From assembly GCA_021521415.1 (NCBI GenBank), contig JAIQDT010000191.1, positions 1,612,001-1,676,000 on the forward strand: DNA of 64,000 nt, written 5' to 3'. Below the pieces are notes generated by a model that saw only the letters and a list, made by a program, of their open reading frames with translations, was not told the DNA's origin and did not search any database. Positions within the stretch are counted from its first letter, which is position 1. Every line of letters starts with the position of its first letter. Made by a program: the position numbers and the translations under genes. This document shows, piece after piece, positions 33,651-45,294 of the stretch. Source of the stretch: Bidens hawaiensis (Eukaryota > Streptophyta > Magnoliopsida > Asterales > Asteraceae).

Positions 33651-35890
33651 AAGAGAAAGGAAAAGAAAATGAGAGAAATCAAGAAGGAAAGAGTGTTCCG
33701 GAGATTTTTTGGAGAGGAAGGGATGAAAAGGAAAAGGGATAGTGTGTTTGTTGTTTTCTCTCCAAATCGGACAAAATTAGATGGAAAGAAAAAAGAAAAG
33801 GGTTTTGATTACCATATAACCCTCACAAATATCCACTCGTAACTCTGATCCCCTTCTTCCCATAACAACTCACGAATCAAACTCTAATCCTACTCCTTCG
33901 GTTAACTGTTTACCCTAGCTTCGCATTTGATTTGTTTCTACATCCAGTTGAGTATTATTCTGGATTTGATTTACCACGACATCATTTCCGGCGATAAATA
34001 GTTAGGGATTTGGGCTGATAGTGTGAAAAAGAAGATGAACAAACACAAGTTGAAGGAGCTCAGAAAGCGTCTTCGGAATCGTTTCTGTTTTCAACCTGGT
34101 GAGAATTAATTGATTTCTTATTGAATCTGACTACGAAAATTTTAGTTTAATTCACATAATTTTTGTGTTCTTTGCTGGAATTGAATAGGTTCAATAAGTT
34201 ATTTGATAATAGATATCAAGTTATCAATTAATTGGTCTCTGATCCATTGGTATCTGGAACTCTAACATTGTGAGTTAAAACATTGAACTGGTTTTTGAGT
34301 TGTTTTTGTTTTTGGACATTTTAGAAGTATTTGATATGAGTTGAAGTATTATCTTCTCTAGAAGATCCTTCGTTCATGTTTAGTTAGTTGTGATTAGGAG
34401 ATAGGAGTCTAGGACTTGTCTTCATGGCAAAAGTATAACCTGAGTGATCACCAAGTTTATATATGCATAAACTATGATGAAAACCATATAGTTGCTGCAT
34501 CTTGCTGTTTAACATTCTTTGAGAAGTAAAGGAACAAACAAACATACATACATGTTGAGTAGAGTACAACTCATAGCTGAATTGTCTTGTTTCTTTGTGA
34601 TTAGAGATGATAGGTTTTAGCTATTAAATTATTTAAAACATTTACATGGTAATAGTGTAGACGAGACATAAGGCTTCTTATAATTTCGATTCTTTATTCG
34701 TTGTGAATCTTGACTCGATAGATTACCATTGTTTCAAAAGATTCTTTCAATGCCATATGTGATGAACATTAGCATAATAAGTGCATAACCATTAACTAAT
34801 GGCCAAGCTTCTGATTTAACAAGTGTTGTAATCTGGACGAATTTTAATGTAATGTTGCAACTTTTAGGCCACAACAGTGGGCATGGCAAATATATATAGA
34901 GTTGAAGACTAGTTTGAGACTGCAAAGGTTGGAGAGTATAACCACCGGTAGAGAAACGAGTAATGGAGATGAAAGGTAATTTATTTTTTATTTTAAATTT
35001 ATCTAAGGGTATAATGGTAAAGTTATAACTTTCTTTTCTTTTCTCCAACTAGGGAACACATAAAATGTTTCTCTTCCTTTTATTTCCATTTAATTGGGAA
35101 ACATGAAATAACAACACTTGTATTCCTTTCTTTTCTCTCTTTTAATAAAAACTAGGGAACAGAGTGTAAGTGTAGGTTGAGTGAAAATGAGTGAGGGTCA
35201 GGTTTAGTGGGTTGGTAGTCGGATGTCGGTGTGATACCAAGTGGCGAAGTTTTGTTGTCCTGTTCATGTTGGTGTATAGGGTAGAAATCAATACAAAACC
35301 ATTAATCTCATCAAGAACTTTTGAAAGCTTGTTTCAACTAATTAGATTTATATATTAATTTTTCTATTTTTCATTAAAGATAAGGGTATTATGGTCTTTT
35401 TATTCACAAATAACCATAGTATTAGATCTCGTGAAAAATCTCACTCGTTATTCGTTAATGAATAAATCTCCCCAAATAATTTTTAACCTTCAAAGTTAGA
35501 AATGTTATTAATATGACCATTAAATACAATGAATCTTATGTTCCATACAATACAACATTATTATAATGAAATGTTGGTGTTTGAAATATATTTTTGTGTC
35601 ATCTTACAATACTATTAAAGCAATACAATATTCTACATGGTATTTAACTAGGGTGTCAAAATCAACGTCACATCATTGTCAAGTCACATATTTCCTTTCT
35701 TATTATTGCCAAATCATCTCAAAACCATTTTTATTAAATCAAAAATAGTTGACGAAGACAAGATTCGAACCCGAGTGTGAAACAAAGATAAAAGTTTTAA
35801 GAAAATCCCCTCCAGCCATTCCACCAGACTCTAATGATGTCTTTTTCTTGAAAAATAAACACATACACACACACACATACACACACACAT
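33651..35890. other. Intergenic region with a possible first exon and two inverted related segments
   Basis: 33640-33840 and 34985-35165 carry related purine/pyrimidine-rich sequences in opposite orientation (GGTTATATGGTAA against GGGTATAATGGTAA, then TTTCTTTTCT). At 34035-34098 an ATG opens 21 codons (MNKHKLKELRKRLRNRFCFQ) before a good donor CTG/GTGAGA, which could be the first exon of a transcript; no later exon is recognised. The rest is AT-rich. 35866-35890 is a CA microsatellite. Confidence 0.3.
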
Positions 35891-36572
35891 ATAGGGGTGG
35901 GATCTAGAGAGAACTCCCCTTAAAGAGGGAACTAAAGAACTAGTAAAAAAATATTTTTAACTATTTTTAAAAAAATATTTTAGGATTTTTTTCTCCTTCT
36001 AATAAGATGATATTGTTCCTAAAAAACCCGTCGATGTAATGCGTATGTGCATTAATGTGTATTGTATATATAAAATAGTGTTTTGTTGCATATAATACAA
36101 CACACATACATTATCTAATACACACTATTGAATATATGCAAATACGATACTAATAATTGTATGCAAAACATATTATTGTATATATGTGATACGACACTAA
36201 TGCACATATGCACAATATCGATTTTTTTTTAATTTTTGTATATAATATAACACTATTGCAAATATACAATACAAACAACTATATATATATATATGCTATT
36301 CAACGTTATTTCAAATATCAAAATGCACACTATTCCACATATGCATTATAAAAAAAGTCAATGTATTGCATATATGCATTACAACGTTAATTTTTTTTTT
36401 TAATTTTTTTTAATTGTTTTTTATTTTTATATTTTTAGTGGTGAAGAATAACAACATATAAGAAGGACAAAAAAAATAATTTTAAAAATATTTTTTTTAA
36501 TTAAATTAAAAATACTTCATTATTAGTCCTCTAGTTCTCTCTATAAAATGGAGTCCTCTTATGATCCTCTCC
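35891..36572. mobile_element. MITE-like element between dinucleotide repeats
   Basis: Imperfect terminal inverted repeats of about 28 bp: the left reads GGGGTGGGATCTAGAGAGAA and the right end, on the minus strand, GGAGAGGATCATAAGAGGAC. A CA tract stands on the left and a (TA)9 tract on the right. The interior is AT-rich with many TGCATATATG variants and no ORF. Confidence 0.65.
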
Positions 36573-37030
36573 ATATATATATATATATATAGACCTATGG
36601 TGTGGTGTACATGTCCTATAAATGGAAAACTGAAAATTAATCTTAAAATAGAAATGCATTCAATATATTCAATGGCTCAAAATCAATACAATAAATATAA
36701 AACCTTGAGAAAATAATAAACAAATGGATATTAACTCAAAAAAGAAAAAACTCATATTATATATTAAAATTGGTTATATATGCATATATACACTATTATT
36801 TATTACGTTATCCGGGTTAATGTCCGGTCCACCCTCCCGGGTCGGTCTGACCTGTGACCCGGTGGGGAGTCCGGGTCGACATCCGGTCCGGGTCAGAAAA
36901 AATTACATACAACATATTTGCTCAAAATGAACAACAACATAACTTATTTCATGGCACGTGAAAATGATCATATTAAAAGTTGAATCCGCTGTTAGCCCAT
37001 ACGCTGATTCTTTATTCACTGCATCAGTAG
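36573..37030. other. Spacer with CCGG-rich patch
   Basis: No gene seen. 36810-36900 repeats GGTCCGGGTC-like strings. The (TA)n tract at 36573-36590 is the right flank of the MITE-like element. Confidence 0.5.
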
Positions 37031-37619
37031 TGTAACATCCCGTTTTCTGTTTCGGTTAATAAAATAATAATATTAGTTATTATGATTTGGGCTAGTGTTG
37101 GGTTAAATAAATGTGGGTAATGGACTTGGACTAATATGGAAAGAAGAAAGACCATGGGCTTAAGCCCATGACCCATAGTATATAAACCATATATATCCAT
37201 TAATCCATTCATTTCTACCCATTCCATATACCATTCAAAACACACACTTAAGCTCTCTCACATCTTTCTCTCTTTTTTAGCCGAAATAACAAGAAGAAAC
37301 TAAGCATCGATCCGAGGTAATGATGCTATGATCTTATATGGATCCAAACCCGCTAGATCTAGTTGCGAAACGACGAGCCGACACCCTCAACCGTTAAAAT
37401 CACAAGATCCAGATGGAATCGGGTATAAACCGATCAAAATATGAGCTTATGGGTCACCCTAGCTCGGATCCGGATCGATTAGGACGAAAAATGGTGTAAA
37501 ACACGTTTTTCCGGCCACCACCTGGTTTTCCGACACGGTGGCGCCGGAAAGGCGGCGCAGAATTTAAGGAGAATGTCAGAGAATTTTTTGAAATTCACTG
37601 ACCTAACCCTAGGCGTGTG

Positions 37620-37965
37620 TAACGAATTAGCTATGCCAATTCGTTAATAAGGAATAACGAATGAGCTTCATTTGTTAAGTAATTCGTTACGGAAAACTAA
37701 CGAATGAGCCCTCATTCGTATGATCATTCGTTAAGGCCATTCGTTAAGAGAGAGATGAATGAATCTCATTCGTTAAAGAGTTCATTTGTTAGCCAGACCA
37801 AACGAATAAGTCCATTCATTATGAATGTCAGTTCGTTATAAGGTTCAATTCATTATAAAGGTCAATTCGCTATGAGGGTCCATGAGTGGCCATTCGTTAT
37901 GAAGTAACGAATGAGTCCATTCTTTATGAGCCCCCCATTCGTTAAAGAATTGGATAACAAATTAG
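37620..37965 (+). repeat. Array of ATTCGTTA / TAACGAAT motifs
   Basis: More than fifteen copies of CATTCGTTA or its complement TAACGAATG within 350 bp, irregularly spaced. Confidence 0.85.
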
Positions 37966-38124
37966 ACTTTGAAAGAATGACAGAAAGGTCCATGGACTTC
38001 GAATAAAATGGTTTAATTACAAAGAAGCCCTCAAACTTTATGAGTTAGCAAATAAAATAATAAATTGAGAATTCTAATGAAAATTATGTTAAGACAGTTA
38101 ATGGAAATAAAATTTTTCCAAGCT

Positions 38125-38232
38125 GACCTAGCAGCTCGACCACAGCCAGGGGCTCTGCCCCTGGACCCCGCTAGGGGCTGCCGCCCCTAGAACCCCATTG
38201 CCAGGGGTGATGCCACCGCCCCCCCCCCCCCC
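38125..38232 (+). repeat. GC-rich conserved LTR block
   Basis: Counterpart of 6138-6239: CCAGGGGCTCTGCCCCTGGA followed by CCCGCTAGGGGCTGCCGCCC. The first can fold into a perfect hairpin. A C run (38218-38232) follows. Confidence 0.8.
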
Positions 38233-38659
38233 GTTCGCTGAGGGTTTTAATAAACTAGAAATACGTTATGGGTAGTGATAGTTAATTGATACGTGTAATT
38301 GTTATACAATTAGTCGTGCCCAGTTAAAGAAGGGAGTTACCATTAACTCTGACAGGAACCGAGTTCAGGTGAGTTTCTAGCCCCATTTCCTTGTTATGTT
38401 TTCAGGGCTGTGTGCATACTCGATGTTATTAGTTAATACACTTACCCTAAGGGGTAAGTGTATGTCGTATATGATTTATGTGATAATGGTTGAAGTTATG
38501 AATGAATGTTTGTCGGTACGTGAACGATCCTCGGATATTGCACGTATCACCAAGAAAGGTGAGTTTTACATAAGATGCATGAATGATATATTAATGATTA
38601 AGAGTATGTGTAAAAGTATATAATAGAATGTACATGTAAAGAAGCGTATGTATGGTTGT

Positions 38660-38835
38660 GCGGAAAGAAGGGACCATACCCTAATAATATCTGAGATAGA
38701 AGGGACCAGACCCTAATAATATCTGAGATAGAGAAGAAAGGGACCAGACCCTAATAATATCTGAGATAGAGAAGAAAGGGACCAGACCCTAATAATATCT
38801 TAGATAAAGAAGAAAGGGACCAGACACTACTAATA
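38660..38835 (+). repeat. Five tandem units of about 31-38 bp
   Basis: Each contains AGGGACCAGACCCTAATAAT and ATCTGAGATAGAGA with small changes. Confidence 0.9.
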
Positions 38836-39305
38836 TATGAGATGATAAAGATAGTTATGTACGTGTTACGAAAGTATGAAAGTAGGAAAGAAAGAAAGAA
38901 AGTATGTATGTACGAATGAAAGAAAGGTAACAGGATAAGTATGTAATATGTATCTTCGGGTACGTATATATGTAAGTATGTGAATGTATTGTATGCTGCC
39001 TGATTAACTAGAACTCACTCAGCGTAGCTGACTTTTAGTATGCACGCATGTGAATAGATTGAAGCAGTTGGCTTGAGAGAATGACACATGGCAGGATTGA
39101 AGGGACTGGCATCCAGAGTAGTTTTGCCATGATGTTTTAAATAAACTATTTATGTTTTGTTTTTAATACAAGTATCGAATGTTTGTAATGAATGATTGAA
39201 GTTTTATTTATTCCGCGAAAGTTTTAATTAACTATGATATTTAGAACTGTGTTTATGAGTAAATTCAACACCAAAGTAAGGCACCGGGACCGGGGCTTTA
39301 CAAGT

Positions 39306-39317
39306 TGGTATCAGAGC
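39306..39317 (+). other. Primer binding site, tRNA-Met
   Basis: TGGTATCAGAGC stands 3 bp after the LTR end, matching the plant initiator-tRNA-Met primer site. Confidence 0.95.
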
Positions 39318-39720
39318 ATAAGTTCGAGAAAATTAAGCATCCTACATGCTTAGGTTCGAACAGAGAATGGGACTTAAGTAAGAAAAGAAAGAAGATGCCA
39401 GTTCAAGAAAGCCATGTGTCACTCGAGCAAGCTAAGTAAATGTAAAAGTATGTGATTAATTTCACGTGTAATGTAAGAATTTGTAAGGAAGTTAGCTTAA
39501 ATGATAGAGATATGAGTATATAATTATATGAATTGTTTGATTATCTAACTATTATAAGTAGAACTAGCACAAGCGGACTTACAAAGGGAAGTGTATAGGA
39601 CACGGAGAGTAACGTGATCAGCTAATCACAGCTGGCCACTGTTATTACCTGTTAGCCTTACTTTCCTTGTACTAAACAGTTCCTTGAATGATGACGTTTG
39701 TGTTTCCTTATAGAATACGA

Positions 39721-40591
39721 ATGGCTGTACCTAGGAAAGTTACCGGACAATGAGGTCGTACTGGACGTCTTGGTAGGCCACGTGTTGTCCGAAGACCTTC
39801 TGTAGAGACAACTACTAACACCGGAGAGGAAGGAAGTGCAGTTAGACATAATCCAACCAACAATGAGGGGTATAACTCGACCCTGCTGTTCAAACAGCCA
39901 TTGCGCAAGCTGTAGCCGCTGCTGTGAAAAACCTACAACATAAAAAGTCTGCTGGAAGCCATACGAGGACCGCTGAGAGGGCAGGGGATGACGGTAAGAA
40001 AGCTAATGGTGGGGAAGGTGATTCAAGTGAAGTTAGATCTGTGAAAGTTGATGAGAGGAATAGAGGCCGGGGTAGGTGTAACTACAAGTCGTTCAAAGGT
40101 TGCGACCCACCAAAGCTGACAGGTTTAGGGGATGCAATCGCTACTCTCCAATGGATAACCGCCATGGACAAGGTTATCCGAATTAGCGAGTGTCGTTCTG
40201 ACCAAGCAGTGGGTTATGCCACCCAATCGTTCGGGGGAAGCTATGTACCGGCAGGAGTCGATGGAGAGAGAAAGAATCGAGAAGAAGTTAAGGCGTTGAG
40301 ATGGGATGACCTGAAGGATTTAGTGATGAGAAAGTTTTGTGCTGATGCTGAGGTTGAAAGGGCTGAGATGAAGTTTCGGAACTTGAAGGCGGGTAAGATG
40401 ACAAACCGCGAGTATACTACCGAATTTAACCGCATGTCTAGATTGGTGCCTGACATGGTGAATACCGAAGCCTAAAGAATCAAGTGCTACATAAGAGTAC
40501 TGCTACAGAACGTCTGCACTTTGGTTAAGACAAGTAAACTTGCTACAATCCGAATGGCCTTTGTAAGTCTCAAATCTGGATCACTACAATA
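39721..40591 (+). pseudogene. Gag of the 37031 element, truncated and frameshifted
   Basis: Starts MAVPRKVTGQ and meets a TGA at codon 11, where a CGA (Arg) is expected. After an Ala-rich patch near 39890 and a basic Gly-rich linker, the capsid part runs from FKGCDPPKLTGLGDAIATLQ through EYTTEFNRMSRLVPDMV. A TAA at 40473-40475 interrupts it, but the same frame continues (RIKCYIRVLLQNV) up to 40591, where a copia-like LTR cuts it. One more frame change lies between 39751 and 39900. No zinc knuckle or pol follows. Confidence 0.88.
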
Positions 40592-40942
40592 TGATATCAA
40601 ATAAACGAGTATTGGTGCAGAATACCAACACTCGGTGATTCAAGAACACGGATAAGAACAGTAAAAGTAACACGGAATTGCTTCAAAACACACGTATATT
40701 ATTGAATACGTCGGGTGCTTAAGCACTTACAATGATAGATCACAATACTAGGAATGAACAACCTTTTACCCTATACATAACATGACTATATATAGGCATA
40801 ACAACCAGTTAAGCCGACCCAAACACCAAAAGCCCACCGAGAACACATAAGTGTTCTCGGTTTACATACACACCCAAAACCCAAGCCCAAACGAGTAGAA
40901 CTAAGCACAAATCAAGCTCAAACCACAAAACTAGGCCCAACA
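40592..40942 (-). mobile_element. 3' LTR of a copia-like element, inserted in gag
   Basis: 351 bp, TGATATCA at the left and GGCCCAACA at the right (on the minus strand TGTTGGGCC to TGATATCA). A polypurine tract adjoins the right end. The 5' LTR is not in the window, so the target duplication cannot be checked. Confidence 0.8.
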
Positions 40943-40955
40943 ATCTCCCCTTGGT
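40943..40955 (-). other. Polypurine tract
   Basis: The minus strand reads CCAAGGGGAGAT immediately before the LTR start TGTTGGGCC, the usual plus-strand primer of copia-type elements. Confidence 0.8.
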
Positions 40956-40968
40956 TTGTAGCTTTATC

Positions 40969-41872
40969 TTACTCTTGCTCCATGTAATCAATATCTGCAT
41001 CCTTTAACCCTCCAGCCCAAAACTTGTTATTGATGATGGACGCTACCATGCTTGTGTATTCTTTGGCAGCTGTTTCAAAAATACCATCAGCAACAATTTG
41101 AAACGTGCTGAGCGTCTTGATATCCTTCTCATGAAATTTCAACAAATCCTTAGGATCAACAAAACGGTATTGACCTTTCCCCTTTTGTAGTTTGACAACA
41201 GCTGTGGCAGCAAAGGAATCATAGAACCAGAATCTCATGTTATCCAACGTACCATCGGGAATGGCACCTGGTATGGGAATGTAAGTTGCTTTCTTTGTGG
41301 GAGGCCACATTACACTCACCATTGTTTTTCCTGTTCTCGGATCTTGAACACCCTTTGCTTTCTTCAAAAACGACTCGGCGGTCTTCATATGCGGGAAGCC
41401 TCGATCAACTTGTCTTTTCAAAAATTCCCAAAAATCTGAGCCCCGTTTGTCATTTGTTGGATTTGTAAATGGAGCATTTATTAAGTCACTCAAATCAACT
41501 TTAGTCCAAGAACCAAAGTCTTTCATCTTTTTATAGTACTCCATTGTTCCTGAGTTTCTCTTAACCCACCACATATTCTTATCTGCATCAAAACCCCAGG
41601 ATAAAACTCCAGATCGATCACCATATTTATCAGAGAACCCCTTTTGAAGCGTAACGACATATCTCTCTGGGTGATTTGAAGATACAACATTCTGATCTGA
41701 GTTCTTCATTACCAGCAACTTCTTCTTTCCCTTTTCAAATAGTTTCTTTTTAATTATGTCAGATTTTTCTTTTGTGACAGATGGTGCATCCAAGTATTGC
41801 TTTAGAGAATCTGATTCTTCTTGTCGACTAACACCAGTGTTATCGTCTGGACGAACATCGGAATCTTTGTCT
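40969..41872 (-). CDS. Accessory ORF upstream of a copia-like 3' LTR, unknown function
   Basis: An open frame of about 300 codons ends 14 bp before the polypurine tract; its 5' end is cut at about 41873 by an LTR fragment, so the true start is lost (an internal Met is at 41793). The protein is hydrophilic and Lys-rich at first (KKLFEKGKKKLL), then aromatic: WGFDADKNMWWVKRNSG, MEYYKKMKDFGSWTKVDLSD, VMWPPTKKATYIPIPGAIPD, MRFWFYDSFAATAVVKLQ. There is no membrane segment, so it does not look like the env-like ORF of SIRE elements, and no RT or integrase motif. Its place suggests an extra 3' ORF in sense orientation. The long undamaged frame suggests a recent insertion or selection. I do not recognise a named domain. 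Confidence 0.65.
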
Positions 41873-41873
41873 T

Positions 41874-42178
41874 TTTATACTTCAAACATAGGGGGTGCTG
41901 ACATCAGCATGGCCATGTTATGTGTTCTTTGTTTTTGTCTTTTCCTCGCATGTTCTCAACATGATCATGGCTTGATTCACCATGGGGCGTGTTGAGTATA
42001 TTTTCACAATTTTCTCTGTTTTTCTTCGTATATCAGCTCGTTTTATTATTTAGGGCTATATTTACCTATAAATAGAAATGATAAATAATAGTAGTTATTT
42101 ATTTTAATATAATTGCCGATATTACGCTTATCTGAAGATATTTTAGTGATGAAAATATGTATAAATTTATATACATCA
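41874..42178 (-). mobile_element. Fragment of an Athila-like LTR
   Basis: Related to 2860-3199 of the first solo LTR: TTTTTCTTCGTAT, a TTATTTAGGG-like block and the end TATACATCA. Only the right part remains. Confidence 0.7.
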
Positions 42179-42189
42179 CCTTTCATCAT

Positions 42190-43275
42190 TTCATCCAACC
42201 TTTCAAGCGAGGAGAAATAAAGACTATTCGAAGTTCTTAAATATCATAAGAAAGCCATCATTTCAAAAATCATGGATATCAAAGGCATCAACCCGTCATT
42301 TTGTACCCACAAGATTCTTATGGAAGAAGACTTCAAACTTGTTGTGCAACCAGAGACGACTAAATCCAAATATGCAAGTTGTGGCGTAGAAGGAAGTTCT
42401 CAAACTGCTTGATGCAAACTTAATTTACACCATATCCGATTCTCCATGGGTAAGTCATGTCCAAGTATTCCCGAAGAAAGAAAGAATGGCGGTAGTTATC
42501 ACCGACAAGAATGATCTTATTCCTATGAGAACCGTCATGGGATGGTGAGTTTGCATCAAGTATCGCAAACTCAATGATGCCATTAGAAAATATCACTTTC
42601 CTCCCTCGTTCAATGACCAAATGCTCGAGTGCCTATCAGGAAAGATGTACTACTGCTTTCTTGACAGCTTTTCTGGCTATTTTCAAATTCAAATCTCACC
42701 TGAATATCTTGAGAAAAAAAACATTCACATGCCCTTATGGCACAATCGCTTACCGACGAATGCTATTTGGGCTGTGCAATGCTCCAACTAATTTTCAACG
42801 CTGTATGATAGATATCTTTCACTACAAGATTGAGGATTCGATGGAAGTCTTCATGGATGACTTCTCCATCTTTGGTGATTCCTTTCGTTTATGTCTTGAA
42901 AATATAAAAAGGATGTTAGCACGATGTGGAAGCCAAACTTGTACTAAATTAGTAAAATGTCACTTTATGGTTAAAGAAGGTATTGTTCTTGGACACAAGA
43001 TCTCTCGAGTAGGATTAGAGGTGGATAGAGGTATAGTAGAAACCATTTCGAAACTTCCAACACGCACATCTATTAAATCCATTTGAAGTTTCTTTTGGCC
43101 ATGCGAGTTTTATCGTCATTTAATAAAAGGCTTTTCAAAAATAGCTCAACCAATGACAAAACTTGTTGAAAAGGATGATCCATTCATCTTCTCTGAATAA
43201 TGTTTTGACTGCATTCAAAATTCTGAAAGACAATCATGTAGATGCTCCACTCCAATTATGGTAGCTCCAGACTAG
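42190..43275 (+). pseudogene. Athila-type reverse transcriptase fragment
   Basis: Plus-strand similarity to the Ty3/gypsy RT runs from about 42280 (GISPSF-like) to the window's 43200 region. It reads KMYYCFLDSFSGYFQIQIS, TFTCPYGTIAYRRMLFGLCN, then the catalytic box VFMDDFSIFG (YXDD position), GIVLGHKISRVGLEVDRG and finally a decayed FYRHLIKGFSKIAQPMTKL. Stops and frame changes occur near 42420, 42560 and 43086. It is opposite in orientation to the neighbouring LTR fragment, so the two are not parts of one intact copy. No protease or integrase is attached. Confidence 0.88.
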
Positions 43276-43279
43276 ACAC

Positions 43280-44368
43280 TGTCACACCCCAAAATCATTA
43301 ACTAAGCATTCGAAGGCTTAATTTTGTTAATTTGGGCGATGACAAACGATGTTCAGCCAATCATATTAAAAAATAATGAACCATAAGTTAGACTATTAAA
43401 TATCAAAGTTTTACAGGTGTCAATTATGCACGGTTCTATCTTAAATTACAAGTCCAACTATTATTCATTCAAAAGCACGACACCATTTTCCCGAATCCTT
43501 CACGAAGTATCCAGTTTCTTCATTTACCTGAAAAGTGTGCTAAAAATTTTTTGTCAACAAGAATGTTGGTGAGTTTTTCGTTTAAAAATATTTTTGTATA
43601 AAAAACCATGATATAATAGTCTTCAACTATTAACCTCAAATCCTCAGCGTTCAACGATGATGGTATTTAAATCTTCGTTGTTCAATGACGATGGCATTTA
43701 CTTCCTCACCATTCTACGACGATGGTATTTATTTCCTCACCTTTCTACGATGATGGTATAAAATCACTTAGAACACAAAATTTCATAAAACTTTCAATCA
43801 TTCACCATTATTTTCAATGTGAATATTATATCCAACTTTTTACAAACATAGCAATATATTTATTAAACATCACGTGTTAATTGTTAACCAACAAAGAGTA
43901 AAAAATATGTATGTGAACTAATGTTATGATTCAATACATATATCTAGTCTTGTGATATGAATACGATTAGGTTCTACAAATTACGTTAGTGTGTTGACTA
44001 TGTGTTGAGAGAGAATTTTGGCAGAGTAACGAGACCCAAGATGGATAAAATAAGAATTGTTAATTAACGAATAGATTAAAGGGTATATATAGACGACGAG
44101 CTCATTCGTTAGACATGCCTAACGAATGAGCAGTTATTTGCTACCTGTACATTAAGGTCATTCATTAAACACTCCTTAACGAATAAACCTTATATGTGAA
44201 CCTCCATTCGTTAAACATATATAATGAATGTGGACAAAACAAACAGAGTCTCATTCGTTAACATCCTTTAATGAATGAGACTTACATTAAAGACAAAAAT
44301 ACCCCTATACATTAATCTATTCCCAAATATGTAATACAAAGACCGAGACGCAAAACGATGTACTAACA
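43280..44368 (-). mobile_element. LTR of a minus-strand element
   Basis: Begins TGTCACACCCC and ends TACTAACA (TG..CA), followed by CCCCCTCGTCTTGAG, whose complement is a purine-rich tract. A minus-strand TATA (CTATATATA) is near 44080. 44100-44290 repeats ATTCGTTA-type motifs, as at 37620. Confidence 0.6.
43640..43760 (+). repeat. Four tandem units of about 37 bp
   Basis: Units share TTC(T/A)ACGA(T/C)GATGGTATTTA followed by TTCCTCACC or a variant. Confidence 0.8.
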
Positions 44369-45294
44369 AACCCCCTCGTCTTGAGCTCTTTGTCATCTTC
44401 AACTCTTGAACCTGCTAGTCTTCAAATCTCCGTAGCTATGAATCACGATAGCATAAGAAAGCCGAACAACTCTTTGGAATTGCATAGCCTGTTCATTATC
44501 TTTAATGTGCACCCATCTAATCCAGTTCATGTTTAACACTTCACTGTATTTACCGCAACAAACTTCTTTATTTGATACGCAGATTCTCGAGCCTTCGACT
44601 GTAACTAATCTTCTTTCTCAGCATATCTCAAAGCTTCGATCATCTTGTTCATTTTCTTCATGTTATGCTTAAACGTACCATCATACGCTTGTGACTCGGT
44701 TTCTTTCACATTCTCTTTCCTTTTCTCCTTCTCTTTCCTCAAATGCTCTTCGGCCACATCAAACTGTTTAGCTGTAAAGAACATAATCCCTTCATCAGAG
44801 TTAGATTGAGTATACATATGTGGGTATTCCTTCACGTCACATCATCCATCTCAACATCATCATAATTAAAACTAGTATTCCCAGATGGAACACTTTGATC
44901 AAATTTCCTCAGTGTCTTCAACCTCCACGTCTGATTGTTTCTCCAACTCATCCACGTCCTCATGTTTAACCACCTGGGCTGCTGATCAAATCCGCCCTCT
45001 TCGGGATCCTTTACTCGTGATCCCGATCCTTCAACCTTTTCAATTATTTACATGTCAGTTGAAGGATCATCTCATATTGCTTCTCTATTTTCTCCCCTCC
45101 TAGTAGAAACTAGTGCCCTTAGCTCTTTCTTCTTCCTTTTTAAAAACTGAAGACCCCTCATAACCTATCGTTGATATGCCCACATTGTTTCTTGAAATTG
45201 ACGATCTGCAGCCATCTGATTCATTTGCCAATGTATCAGATTCAATCAACTAGAACATCTGATGTTGAACTGGAAAATTATAGAAGTTCAGATG
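44369..45294 (-). pseudogene. 3' interior of the same element, unidentified ORF remnant
   Basis: Minus-strand frames from about 45000 to 44605 join by shifts into a hydrophilic protein: FNYDDVEMDDVKEYPHMYTQ, then AEEHLRKEKEKRKENVKETE and a Lys/Glu-rich end at 44605. No pol domain is recognisable. It may be a coding remnant near the 3' end of a retroelement; a transposon ORF of another kind is possible. Confidence 0.35.

Larger units (their letters stand above)
37031..39302 (+). mobile_element. 5' LTR of a Ty3/gypsy element
   Basis: Begins TGTAACATCCCG and ends CGGGGCTTTACA, 2272 bp, followed at once by a tRNA-Met primer site and gag. The TATA box is TATATAAA at 37179-37186. It shares several blocks with the solo LTR 5028-7290, but its internal repeat arrays have different sequences. 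Confidence 0.9.

Noticed and set aside
38698..38835. CRISPR-like array of regular repeats
   Set aside because: The units are contiguous tandem repeats without spacers, inside an LTR of a eukaryotic retroelement.
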